Source: Enterococcus faecalis
GTDB lineage: Bacteria; Bacillota; Bacilli; Lactobacillales; Enterococcaceae
Direction of reading: 5' to 3'
DNA length: 64,000 bases
Assembly (NCBI RefSeq): GCF_029024925.1
Contig: NZ_CP118962.1
Span: forward strand, 124,001 to 188,000
The notes under the pieces were generated by a model that did no database searches, had not been told where the DNA came from, and was given only the letters and a program-made list of their open reading frames with translations. Shown piece after piece: positions 1 through 6,949 of this stretch; within the stretch, counting starts at the first letter, position 1; each line of letters opens with the position of its first letter. Made by a program: the position numbers and the translations under genes.

Positions 1-419
1 ATGCGGGCATGCAGCCAATGAGCTTCAATGATGGCATTTATTACAACAGCGACGATTCTTTCGGTACATTTGACCCAGAGATTATTATTTCTTATTGGAC
101 AGCCGGTTGGAGTGGGTATGACGTAGCCAAACCTGAGTACTTTGTTCAAAAAGGACACAAAATTTTTAATACCAATGATGCGTGGTATTGGGTAGCTGGC
201 AATGTTGATTCTGGCATTTATCAATATGATGATGCTTTAGCAAATATGTCGAAAAAAGCATTTACAGATGTGCCAGCAGGTAGCCCAAATCTTCCAATTA
301 TTGGAAGTATTCAATGTGTTTGGTATGATGACCCTCGTCGTGACTATGATTTTGAACGAATTTATACGCTAATGGATACGTTCTCGGAAAATTATCGTGA
401 GTATATGGTGGTTAAATAA
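1..419 (+). CDS. C-terminal part of a GH20 beta-N-acetylhexosaminidase (5' truncated by window)
   Basis: The reading frame is open to the left edge of the window (first full codon at base 3), so only the last ~138 residues are present. They resemble the C-terminal part of the GH20 catalytic barrel of streptococcal StrH-type surface hexosaminidases: a 'YYNSDDSFGTFD' stretch, 'SYWTAGWSGYD', and an aromatic-rich 'NTNDAWYWVAGN' near the end of the barrel. Such enzymes remove terminal N-acetylhexosamine from host glycans or peptidoglycan-type sugars. No LPXTG-type anchor follows; the protein ends soon after the catalytic fold. A strong hairpin follows the stop. Family assignment is from recalled similarity; substrate is unknown because the active-site half lies outside the window. 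Confidence 0.75.
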   Translation, partial: AGMQPMSFNDGIYYNSDDSFGTFDPEIIISYWTAGWSGYDVAKPEYFVQKGHKIFNTNDAWYWVAGNVDSGIYQYDDALANMSKKAFTDVPAGSPNLPIIGSIQCVWYDDPRRDYDFERIYTLMDTFSENYREYMVVK

Positions 420-448
420 AACTAGTTAAAGCTAACGAGTTATCTATA

Positions 449-490
449 AAGACTGGCACGAATCAAGCTTGATTCGTGCCAGTCTTCTTT
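449..490 (+). terminator. Intrinsic terminator after GH20 gene
   Basis: A perfect inverted repeat with 19-base arms is centred on AAGCTT (449-486) and followed by a short pyrimidine tract (CTTT). It ends transcription of the GH20 gene. The rest of 487-703 shows no gene; it is AT-rich leader sequence before the RidA-domain gene with no promoter I would defend. Confidence 0.75.
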
Positions 491-703
491 AACTGAAGAA
501 GATTTGTTTGCGGGCCAACAATCAATTTAGGAATGCCTTATTGAAATGTTCCTGTTCTTATTGTAGACTGAAAGAAGTGGTGGTGGAAAGCTATCACCAT
601 TAATAGAAAAGCAGGAAAATAAAAAGGATCTTGTTGGAAGTTTAATGCTTAAAAATGTAAGCGGAATCATTTTTGTTGGAATGCTAAAAAAGGGAGTAGA
701 GTT

Positions 704-1972
704 ATGAGTAATGAAAATATCGTCTTAGCAAGAAATACAGAGCGTGCACCAAAGCATCCTCTCGCAGCCCAAACAGTCGCATTTTCCCACTATAATCATT
801 TGTCAGCACAGTTACCTATTGAGCCAACCTCTGGACAATTGGTAGAAGGTGGCATTCGGTCCCAAGCGACACAATGCTTGAAAAATATCCAAGCGGTTGT
901 TGAAAGTATCAACCATGTGATGAGTGACATTGTCAGAATGACCATTTTTGTCAAAGATATGCGGGATGCTGCCGCAGTTGAGGAGGTCTATGTGGCCTTT
1001 TTTACCCATTATTATCCAGCTAAAACAGTGGTCGCCGTCACAGATTTGCCGTTAGGCGCTTCCGTTCAAATGGAGGCACTTGTTTCAAATGGGGAAGGAA
1101 CTATCCCTAATGCGCCTCAAGCTGGGGATTTAATTAAATTAACAAATCAGACTATTCAGGCACCAATTGATGCTCTAGCCAGTCAAACGGTCGCGTTTTC
1201 TCACTATAACAATCTGTCTGCACAATTGCCTATAGATCCTCAAACGGGCAGAGTTGTGGCTGGCTGTGTTAAAACGCAAACAAAGCAATGTTTGAAAAAC
1301 ATAAAAGCCATTTTAACCAGTATTGATGTGCCTTTTGATGATATTGTGAAGATCAACATTTATTTAAAAGATTTATCTAAGCTGGAAGCTGTCAATCAAG
1401 TATATGCCGCTTTTTTCCCAGATTCAGGAATTGCGCGCACGGTCAATTATATGCCAGCACGAACAGTGATTGCTGTTGCTGATTTACCAATGGGCGCGGC
1501 GGTGCAAGTAGAAGCGGTGGTTTCTCATGGGGATGGTACGCCACCACAAGCGATTGAAGATCGACATGGATTAATTATTGAAGCAAATAATACAGAGCAC
1601 GCACCGAAGTGTCCATTTTCGACACAAACTGTTGCTTTTTCTCATTACAACCATCTATCAGCTCAGCTACCATTGGACCCTAAAACAAATGCGTTAGTCG
1701 CTGGCGGAATCAAGGAACAAACGACGCAATGTTTAGAAAATATTAAAGCGATTATTGAAAGTGTGGATCACAGCTTAGCTGATCTGGTGAAAGTGAACAT
1801 TTTTGTGAAAGAGATTGAAGAGCTGGCGGCAGTAGATGACGTCTACCAAACGTACTTCCCTGAAGGCACGCCTGCAAGAAGAGTGATTGGTGTGACGGAT
1901 TTACCAAAAGGTGCTCAGATTCAAATCGAAGCGATTGCTGGGAACGCAGAAGGTACGCCACCAATTGGTTAA
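704..1972 (+). CDS. Triple RidA/YjgF (L-PSP) domain protein
   Basis: The 422-residue protein is three tandem RidA-family domains (roughly residues 1-135, 140-285 and 287-422), each starting with a 'QTVAFSHYN.LSAQLP' strand and ending with 'DLP.GA..Q.EA'. Single RidA proteins are ~130 residues and form trimers that hydrolyse reactive imine/enamine intermediates made by PLP enzymes. The family's substrate-binding arginine, in the PAR motif before the last strand, is present in domains 2 (MPARTV) and 3 (TPARRV) but is lysine in domain 1 (YPAKTV). A GGGAG ribosome site lies 10 bases before the ATG. It sits close to a MocR regulator, a cyclodeaminase-like gene and a PhzF-like gene, so a role in clearing imines from amino-acid metabolism is a reasonable inference. 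Confidence 0.88.
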   Translation: MSNENIVLARNTERAPKHPLAAQTVAFSHYNHLSAQLPIEPTSGQLVEGGIRSQATQCLKNIQAVVESINHVMSDIVRMTIFVKDMRDAAAVEEVYVAFFTHYYPAKTVVAVTDLPLGASVQMEALVSNGEGTIPNAPQAGDLIKLTNQTIQAPIDALASQTVAFSHYNNLSAQLPIDPQTGRVVAGCVKTQTKQCLKNIKAILTSIDVPFDDIVKINIYLKDLSKLEAVNQVYAAFFPDSGIARTVNYMPARTVIAVADLPMGAAVQVEAVVSHGDGTPPQAIEDRHGLIIEANNTEHAPKCPFSTQTVAFSHYNHLSAQLPLDPKTNALVAGGIKEQTTQCLENIKAIIESVDHSLADLVKVNIFVKEIEELAAVDDVYQTYFPEGTPARRVIGVTDLPKGAQIQIEAIAGNAEGTPPIG

Positions 1973-1986
1973 ACAGTAGAAGAAAC

Positions 1987-2021
1987 AAACGTCAGCTGGC
2001 TTCTGAAGCCAGCTGACGTTT
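1987..2021. terminator. Bidirectional terminator between RidA-like and MepB-like genes
   Basis: AAACGTCAGCTGGCTTC and its near-complete complement form a long stem between two converging genes, with A and T tracts on either side, so it can act in both directions. Confidence 0.8.
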
Positions 2022-2465
2022 TTAGTATTTAGATAAATCAGTAAAGTAAGCTAGTTGCCATTTTTGTGTTTTTTTGGCGGTTTGATTAAGGTTTTGGCAC
2101 CAAGAAGGATAAAAACGGGCCGCCATTTTGCCTTTTTGTTGATTCGTTTTGAGAATTTTTTGTTGGATTAAACATTCTTTCGGCAGAAGAAAGAGACCTT
2201 GCTTTTCTTGATCAGCAATGACAATTGCTAACATTTCAGGGGCTTCCGTTGCATCAAAGGCTTCGTTCTGATTTTGTTGATTTTTTTCCCAGAAGGCTGC
2301 AAAATAGCCTTCTTTTTTCGGCGTTTTTTTGGCTAAACGACTGCGGATAAGTTGTTGCGATTCATTAACTTGACATAAAAAGCCTTCATATTCGGCATTT
2401 TGTTTTTCTTCGGAAAGCAGGGTGATCGCGCCCACTGCTTTTTCAAGTATTGGCAATGAATTCAT
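2022..2465 (-). CDS. MepB-like protein
   Basis: The 147-residue product matches the MepB family as I remember it. It has an N-terminal 'EYEGFLCQVN', a central 'GYFAAFWEKNQQNQNEAF' and a C-terminal 'LFLLPKECLIQQKIL...KGKMAARFYPSW'. MepB was named for the last gene of the S. aureus mepRAB operon; its biochemical function is not known. No signal peptide or membrane segment is visible. Its ATG overlaps the stop of the upstream MocR-type gene (ATGA), so the two are translationally coupled and share one promoter. The gene ends inside a terminator shared with the converging RidA-like gene. Confidence 0.75.
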   Translation of the reverse strand: MNSLPILEKAVGAITLLSEEKQNAEYEGFLCQVNESQQLIRSRLAKKTPKKEGYFAAFWEKNQQNQNEAFDATEAPEMLAIVIADQEKQGLFLLPKECLIQQKILKTNQQKGKMAARFYPSWCQNLNQTAKKTQKWQLAYFTDLSKY

Positions 2466-3874
2466 AGGGAATGTCCTTTCTTTTCGTTTAATGTCGGTAA
2501 GAGTTCTTGGATAATGGTTAATCCTTTCGCCAATACCTCAAGCTGATTGGAGGCCAAGGAAATTCGTAAAAAAGCATCTGGCTGATTTTGCACAGTAAAG
2601 CGGCTCGAGTGAAAAAGACGTACCCCATTTTGGAGAAATTCTTGTTCAATTTGCGGCGCCGTTTTTTCGGTAGAAAGGGGAATAGTTCGGTAGTACGGCA
2701 AAGGATTGCTAGGTCTAGCTAACCCAAAAATGGTATCAAATAAGTCATTGGCTTGTTTTGTTAAAGCCAATTTTTCTATCACTAATTCTTCTGCAACTGG
2801 TGAGCGTAAGACTTGGGTGACAATTTCAGCATCAAAGCCAGAAGTTTTAACGTTAATGTTAAAAATCGCACGCTCTATTTCTTGGCGAAGAAGCGGAGGG
2901 AAAACAAGGTACGCAATGCGTAAGCCTGTACAGACAAACTTTGTCATCCCCGCTAAGTAAATCGTTTGTTGAGGTAAGAGTTCTTGAAACGTTGGTAAAA
3001 CTGCTTGCTGTGCATAAGTTGTTAAAAAAGAATGAATGTCATCTTCAATTACCCATAAGTGTTCTTGCTGAATGATTTCAGCTAAAGTCATTCGGCGGGC
3101 GCTAGACATTTGGAAACCAATCGGGTTATTACATGCGGGCATTAAGAAAATACCGTGTATTTTTTTCTTTTTGCATTCTTGCAGTAAATGCTCTGGGTCC
3201 ATCCCCTCGGAATCATAGCCAATCGGGACGATTTCTAAATGATAAAGCTGGGCGAGTTCAATAAAATTTGAATACGTGTATCGATCTACGGCAATCCGCT
3301 GACCTGGAGAAAAAGCGGCGGCTAACGTCACGGCCAGCCCATTCTGGACACCAGATACAATGGCAACTTCTTCGGCATTGGTCCGAACGCCTTGTGTCTG
3401 AAGCCATTCGGCAGCGGTTGCTCGTTGAAAGTGCGTACCTAAAGGATCGCGATAATTTAGCAAACTGTTAAGGGCCGCATTTTTACTAACGGATTCAATA
3501 AAAGGTAAAATCCGCTGATTACACATATCAAAGGAACTAACCAGCCCTAAATCAATTAGATGGTCCGCTACTTGGTTGGTAGAGATTGTAATTGAGTGAA
3601 ACGCGTTGGGAGAAACGAAAGTGCCGCTACCGATGTTGGTATAAAGTAAGCCTTTTTCCATAGCGTGTTTATAGGCTTGACCAATCGTCGTGAAATTCAG
3701 ATCCAAGTAATCAGCTAATTCTCTTTGCGAAGGCAATTTCACATTTTTTTGAAGTGCACCAGATAAGATATCCGCTTCTAATTGTTGAACCAATGATTGG
3801 TAATAAGGTCTTGTTAAACGTTCTTTAACAGGGCGCCATGACAACGCATAGTTCTCATAGGAATTAATCGGCAT
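2462..3874 (-). CDS. MocR-type transcriptional regulator (GntR wHTH fused to class I aminotransferase domain)
   Basis: The N-terminal ~90 residues are a GntR winged helix ('LPSQRELADYLDLNFTTIGQAYKHAMEKGLL...GSGTFV'). The remainder is a fold-type I aminotransferase domain with a candidate PLP lysine in 'GMTKFVCTGLRIAYL' and an upstream 'NNPIGFQMS' that corresponds to the family's N-P-x-G motif. MocR proteins sense PLP or amino-acid adducts and usually control a divergent operon. I chose the ATG at 3874 because GAAAGGAAG precedes it by 8 bases; an upstream in-frame ATG lies inside the promoter. The gene is divergent from the cyclodeaminase-phzF pair, with a perfect inverted repeat over its own -10, which suggests autoregulation. 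Confidence 0.88.
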   Translation of the reverse strand: MPINSYENYALSWRPVKERLTRPYYQSLVQQLEADILSGALQKNVKLPSQRELADYLDLNFTTIGQAYKHAMEKGLLYTNIGSGTFVSPNAFHSITISTNQVADHLIDLGLVSSFDMCNQRILPFIESVSKNAALNSLLNYRDPLGTHFQRATAAEWLQTQGVRTNAEEVAIVSGVQNGLAVTLAAAFSPGQRIAVDRYTYSNFIELAQLYHLEIVPIGYDSEGMDPEHLLQECKKKKIHGIFLMPACNNPIGFQMSSARRMTLAEIIQQEHLWVIEDDIHSFLTTYAQQAVLPTFQELLPQQTIYLAGMTKFVCTGLRIAYLVFPPLLRQEIERAIFNINVKTSGFDAEIVTQVLRSPVAEELVIEKLALTKQANDLFDTIFGLARPSNPLPYYRTIPLSTEKTAPQIEQEFLQNGVRLFHSSRFTVQNQPDAFLRISLASNQLEVLAKGLTIIQELLPTLNEKKGHSL

Positions 3875-3897
3875 GAGGGGAACTTCCTTTCTATAAA

Positions 3898-3914
3898 ATT
3901 GTATTCCATACAAT
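3898..3914. promoter_or_regulatory. Candidate MocR operator (perfect inverted repeat)
   Basis: ATTGTATTCCATACAAT is a 7-3-7 perfect inverted repeat. It lies directly beside and partly over the -10 of the regulator's own promoter (TATAAT on the minus strand, 3913-3918) and upstream of the divergent promoter. Operator function is inferred from position and symmetry. Confidence 0.6.
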
Positions 3915-3941
3915 TATAGCATTGAGTGTATTGTTTGTCTG
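3913..3941 (-). promoter_or_regulatory. Promoter of the MocR-mepB pair
   Basis: On the minus strand CAGACA (-35, 3936-3941), 17 bases, then TATAAT (-10, 3913-3918). The -10 is perfect and the -35 is weak, as expected for a controlled promoter. Confidence 0.6.
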
Positions 3942-3950
3942 GTTTATGAT
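3922..3950 (+). promoter_or_regulatory. Promoter of cyclodeaminase-phzF operon
   Basis: TTGAGT (3922-3927), 17-base spacer, TATGAT (3945-3950). It overlaps the divergent regulator promoter, so RNA polymerase or regulator bound at one would affect the other. Confidence 0.65.
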
Positions 3951-3971
3951 AGCGCAAAGGGAGGAATTCAG

Positions 3972-4937
3972 ATGGACATTATTTCTTATGAGAGGGTTAT
4001 TCAACAATTGTCGCTTTCCGAAGCAATTCAAGTGATGAAACGTTGCTTTGCAGAGTTGCAAAAAGGAAAAATTTCGCAAAGTGAGCGCCATGTAGAGGTT
4101 TTACCAGATGGGGAAAATCAGAATCTTTTTGCATTAATGCCTGCTTACTTAGGAAAAAATCGCTTTTTTGGGGCAAAAATCATTACAGCTTTTCCAGAAA
4201 ATCCACAAAAAAATTTGGCCTCACATCTTGGTCAAATTTTATTGTTTGATAGTTCTACTGGAAGACCAGTCGCGATGATGGACGCCAATGCGATTACGTG
4301 GCTTCGCACGGCAGCTGTTTCTGCTTTGGCAACCGATTATTTAGCAGCTCCAAAGGCAAAAAGTATCGCTTTGATTGGTGCAGGTCAACAAGCTTCATCT
4401 CATCTCGCAGCGCTACAAAGCGTTCGGGCGATTGAAAAGGTTTTTATATATGACCGCACAACAGAACGCGCACGAAAATTAATCGCTAAGCAACAGCACA
4501 ATTACCCCGAATGTACCTTTATTGGTTGTTCTTCTGTCCAAGAAGCCGTCCAGGAAGCGGAAATTATCTGTACACTAACTTCCAGTCAGGACGCATTTTT
4601 AGAAGAAAAAGACGTTTTGCCGAATGCCCATATCAATGCGATTGGCACATTCACGCCGACTTCCAGAGAATTAACAAGCGACCTTGTTAAAAACAGTCAA
4701 GTGTTTGTAGATGAGTACGCGGCTGCATTAAAAGAAAGCGGGGATCTTTTAATTCCGATTTCAGAAGGTGCCTTTTCAGCTGAAAAAATTGTAGGTTCTC
4801 TCGGCGAATTAGTCACTGGCAAAGTTAAACTAAAGGCGGAGCAGAAAGGCCGCACGATTTTTGATGCGGTTGGCTTAGCAGTTGAGGATTTGTGTTGCGC
4901 GGAATACATTTATCAAAAAATACAAGGAGAGAATTAA
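3972..4937 (+). CDS. Ornithine cyclodeaminase / mu-crystallin family protein
   Basis: The 321-residue product has the family layout. An N-terminal substrate half carries 'FGAKIITAFPEN' and 'ITWLRTAAVSALATDYLA', where the arginine binds carboxylate in the family. A Rossmann half has the NAD(P) motif 'ALIGAGQQASSHL', and the C-terminus has the 'VGSLGELVTGK' segment. Members include ornithine cyclodeaminase, alanine dehydrogenase (archaeal type), ketimine reductase and enzymes for diaminopropionate synthesis, so the substrate cannot be assigned. GGGAGG precedes the ATG. It is the first gene of an operon with a PhzF-like isomerase, divergent from a MocR regulator. The spacing to the next ATG is 1 base. 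Confidence 0.85.
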   Translation: MDIISYERVIQQLSLSEAIQVMKRCFAELQKGKISQSERHVEVLPDGENQNLFALMPAYLGKNRFFGAKIITAFPENPQKNLASHLGQILLFDSSTGRPVAMMDANAITWLRTAAVSALATDYLAAPKAKSIALIGAGQQASSHLAALQSVRAIEKVFIYDRTTERARKLIAKQQHNYPECTFIGCSSVQEAVQEAEIICTLTSSQDAFLEEKDVLPNAHINAIGTFTPTSRELTSDLVKNSQVFVDEYAAALKESGDLLIPISEGAFSAEKIVGSLGELVTGKVKLKAEQKGRTIFDAVGLAVEDLCCAEYIYQKIQGEN

Positions 4938-4938
4938 A

Positions 4939-5727
4939 ATGAGTTATCCCTATTATATTGTCGATGCTTTTGCGGAGGAAGTTTTTAAAGGCAATCCCGC
5001 CGCTGTTTATGTTTTGGAAAAATGGTTGCCAGAAGCGGTGATGCAAAACATTGCGATTGAAAATAATTTGTCAGAGACTGCTTTTACGGTCAAGGAGGGA
5101 CAAAGTTACGCCCTGCGCTGGTTTACGCCGGAACGAGAAATCGATCTCTGTGGACATGCTACATTAGCGACGGCTTTTGTGTTATTTAACTATTATTCCG
5201 TTGCGGAAGAAACACTCCATTTTACTAGTCAAAGTGGACCGCTCGCAGTGACCAAAAAAGAGGAATACTATTATCTAGATTTTCCTTATATCCTACCGGA
5301 AAGGATTCCAATTTTGCCAGAGTATGAAGCCGCTTTAGGCACGAAAATTTATGAAGCTTATTTGGGTCGCGATTTATTTTTTGTCTTAAAAGACGAAGAG
5401 ACAGTGGCAAAAATCACACCAGATTTTTCTGCATTAAAAGCATTGGATTTAGGAGTAGGAGTCATTGTAACGGCATCAGGAGACTCGGTGGATTTTGTTT
5501 CACGAACTTTTTTCCCGAAACTAAGAATTAACGAAGATCCAGTTTGTGGTTCTGCGCACGCCAATTTAATTCCTTATTGGGGAAAACGGCTCAATCAAAC
5601 GACCCTTTCGGCCTATCAAGTGTCCCCAAGAGGCGGCTTTTTAACTTGTGAAGTGAAAGAAGATCGAGTCATTATTGGTGGTACTGCTAAACTATTTGCA
5701 AAAGGGGAAGCGTACTTGCCTGTATAA
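4939..5727 (+). CDS. PhzF-family isomerase/epimerase
   Basis: The product is 262 residues. It has the PhzF two-lobe signature: 'VDAFAEEVFKGNPAAVYVL' at the N-terminus, 'NLSETAF' carrying the catalytic glutamate (E46), 'DLCGHATLA' in the first lobe and the matching 'PVCGSAHANL' in the second. PhzF-like proteins isomerise small carboxylic or amino-acid derivatives; the substrates of most are unknown. I chose the ATG at 4939 because AAGGAGAG precedes it; an earlier in-frame start would lie inside the cyclodeaminase gene. The tight coupling to that gene implies that the two act on one pathway. A strong bidirectional terminator follows. Confidence 0.87.
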   Translation: MSYPYYIVDAFAEEVFKGNPAAVYVLEKWLPEAVMQNIAIENNLSETAFTVKEGQSYALRWFTPEREIDLCGHATLATAFVLFNYYSVAEETLHFTSQSGPLAVTKKEEYYYLDFPYILPERIPILPEYEAALGTKIYEAYLGRDLFFVLKDEETVAKITPDFSALKALDLGVGVIVTASGDSVDFVSRTFFPKLRINEDPVCGSAHANLIPYWGKRLNQTTLSAYQVSPRGGFLTCEVKEDRVIIGGTAKLFAKGEAYLPV

Positions 5728-5775
5728 AAGTACACCGACCGCTAGCAATTCATCGTTAGCGGTCGGTGTACTTTT
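5726..5775. terminator. Bidirectional terminator
   Basis: AAAAGTACACCGACCGCTAGC pairs with its complement across an 8-base loop, with A and T tracts at the two ends. It separates phzF-like from the converging PduO-like gene. Confidence 0.85.
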
Positions 5776-6320
5776 TAAATAGAATAGTTGCGAGAAACAA
5801 AGGGGACTTCTTCACCATTTTCGAGCTGATTTAGATACAAAGCTAACATGAAAAAGTAACCTGAGAGTAAGTTGACTAAATCATACAGCTGCGGATCAAT
5901 TTTTTTACCACCATAGTCCATGCGATAAAGTAAACGAACAATATCTTTGGCTTTGGCTCTTAAAATGTGTGCATAAGAGGAACAGATTGTGCCCATCGGT
6001 AAAACAAAAGGACGATTTTCTTCGTATGTCAGTTCATTCATAGCATTGACACGTTCCAAAAGCCAGGCTATTTCTTCCTCTGTGACTGTTAATTTTGTTC
6101 GGGTCGTTGGATTGACATGGTAGATTAACTCGCAAATTTTGGCTAGTTCTTCTGTTAGTGCAGGCTGTTCAGGGACGTCTAATTGTTGCACATATCCTCG
6201 TAGAAGACCTGTCATCGAGGCCAATTCATCAGTCATTAATTCAAAATCACATCGTAAATCTTCTGGTTTAGAAGATAGATACGGATACGCTTCATACGGA
6301 CTGCGGTACATTTTTTCCAT
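5775..6320 (-). CDS. PduO-like (cobalamin adenosyltransferase family) four-helix protein, divergent
   Basis: The 181-residue product has the helical segments of PduO-type ATP:cob(I)alamin adenosyltransferases: 'DELASMTGLLRGYV' (family DELNS.LGLAR), 'RPFVLPMGTICSSYAHILRAKAKDIVRLLY' (family FVLPGG...HLAR...R), and a C-terminal 'LVNLLSGYFFMLALYLNQ...VPFVSRNY' (family YLNRLSD.LFVLAR). The usual N-terminal TKxGDxG ATP loop is absent and the NRLSD motif has become NLLSG. So the fold is likely but adenosyltransferase activity is doubtful. The gene is alone between a terminator and a promoter with a hairpin leader. No other cobalamin gene is nearby. Confidence 0.6.
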   Translation of the reverse strand: MEKMYRSPYEAYPYLSSKPEDLRCDFELMTDELASMTGLLRGYVQQLDVPEQPALTEELAKICELIYHVNPTTRTKLTVTEEEIAWLLERVNAMNELTYEENRPFVLPMGTICSSYAHILRAKAKDIVRLLYRMDYGGKKIDPQLYDLVNLLSGYFFMLALYLNQLENGEEVPFVSRNYSI

Positions 6321-6350
6321 TCAATTTCCCTACTTTCTAAAAATAAAAAG

Positions 6351-6388
6351 CCCTCAAAAAGAATGCACGAAAGCCAATCTTTTTGAGC
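6351..6388 (-). promoter_or_regulatory. Attenuator-like hairpin in leader of the PduO-like gene
   Basis: On the minus strand CTCAAAAAGA pairs with TCTTTTTGAG and is followed by GGCTTTTTATTTTT, which is an intrinsic-terminator layout. It lies between the promoter (6435-6463) and the start codon at 6320, so it would end transcription before the gene unless prevented. Confidence 0.55.
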
Positions 6389-6434
6389 GCCGTTGCTCGA
6401 CTGTTCACAGTACACCATTGTACTTGCTAAGGTA

Positions 6435-6463
6435 ATCATAGCCAAGAGTGAAGGGAGAGTCAA
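6435..6463 (-). promoter_or_regulatory. Promoter upstream of PduO-like gene
   Basis: TTGACT (6458-6463), 17-base spacer, TATGAT (6435-6440) on the minus strand. It predicts a leader of about 110 nt. Confidence 0.65.
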
Positions 6464-6470
6464 GGGGGAA

Positions 6471-6767
6471 TCAAGGTTGGAGAAAGAAAATGAAGCTAAG
6501 AATTACCAGAAGTAAACCAATCAATAAACTGACAAGACCAGAAAGTTGACCTAATCGTTGTTGGGTAGAAAAAGGCTGGTCGGTAACAGTGAGCAAACTT
6601 GAGAAAAAGTTCATTTTTTTCACGAGTATTAAATACGCAACAATAAGCAAAAGAATACCCGAAAAAAGGTACGAAAGGGGCTCAGAAATAACTTTTTGGG
6701 CACGAAGTAAAAAAATTCCTATGAAGAGGACAACAAAACCATACTTAAGAAAAGTTTCTTTTGACAT
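6471..6767 (-). CDS. Small three-helix membrane protein, unknown function
   Basis: I do not recognise a family. The 98-residue product begins 'MSKETFLKYG' and has three hydrophobic stretches (about residues 8-25, 31-50 and 74-97) separated by short polar loops, with KK after the second. It is probably an integral membrane protein with no catalytic motif. I chose the ATG at 6767 because AAGGAAG precedes it and a good promoter lies just upstream; a longer in-frame reading would begin upstream of that promoter. It is transcribed alone, downstream of the guaA terminator. Confidence 0.7.
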   Translation of the reverse strand: MSKETFLKYGFVVLFIGIFLLRAQKVISEPLSYLFSGILLLIVAYLILVKKMNFFSSLLTVTDQPFSTQQRLGQLSGLVSLLIGLLLVILSFIFFLQP

Positions 6768-6827
6768 GTTGAAATCGCTTCCTTTTGGTTGATGAATTTT
6801 ATTAATAGCCACTATTCTTATGATTAA

Positions 6828-6856
6828 ATTATAGGACTTTGAGGGCGGTGGAGCAA
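6828..6856 (-). promoter_or_regulatory. Promoter of small membrane protein gene
   Basis: On the minus strand TTGCTC (6851-6856), 17-base spacer, TATAAT (6828-6833), about 60 bases before the chosen start. Confidence 0.6.
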
Positions 6857-6899
6857 AGGAAAAATGGAGAATGGTGGGAGGAAAGTGTGACCAATAAAA

Positions 6900-6948
6900 A
6901 ATCAACCCGCTAGAAAACCTATTTTATAGGTTTTCTAGCGGGTTGATT
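6900..6948 (-). terminator. guaA terminator
   Basis: AATCAACCCGCTAGAAAACC and its complement form a 22-bp stem with a short loop. On the minus strand it is followed by a T tract, and it begins one base after the guaA stop codon. Confidence 0.85.
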
Positions 6949-6949
6949 G

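Noticed and set aside
6321-6463. Cobalamin riboswitch before the PduO-like gene
   Set aside because: The leader is too short and lacks the conserved B12-box; only a simple attenuator-like hairpin is visible.
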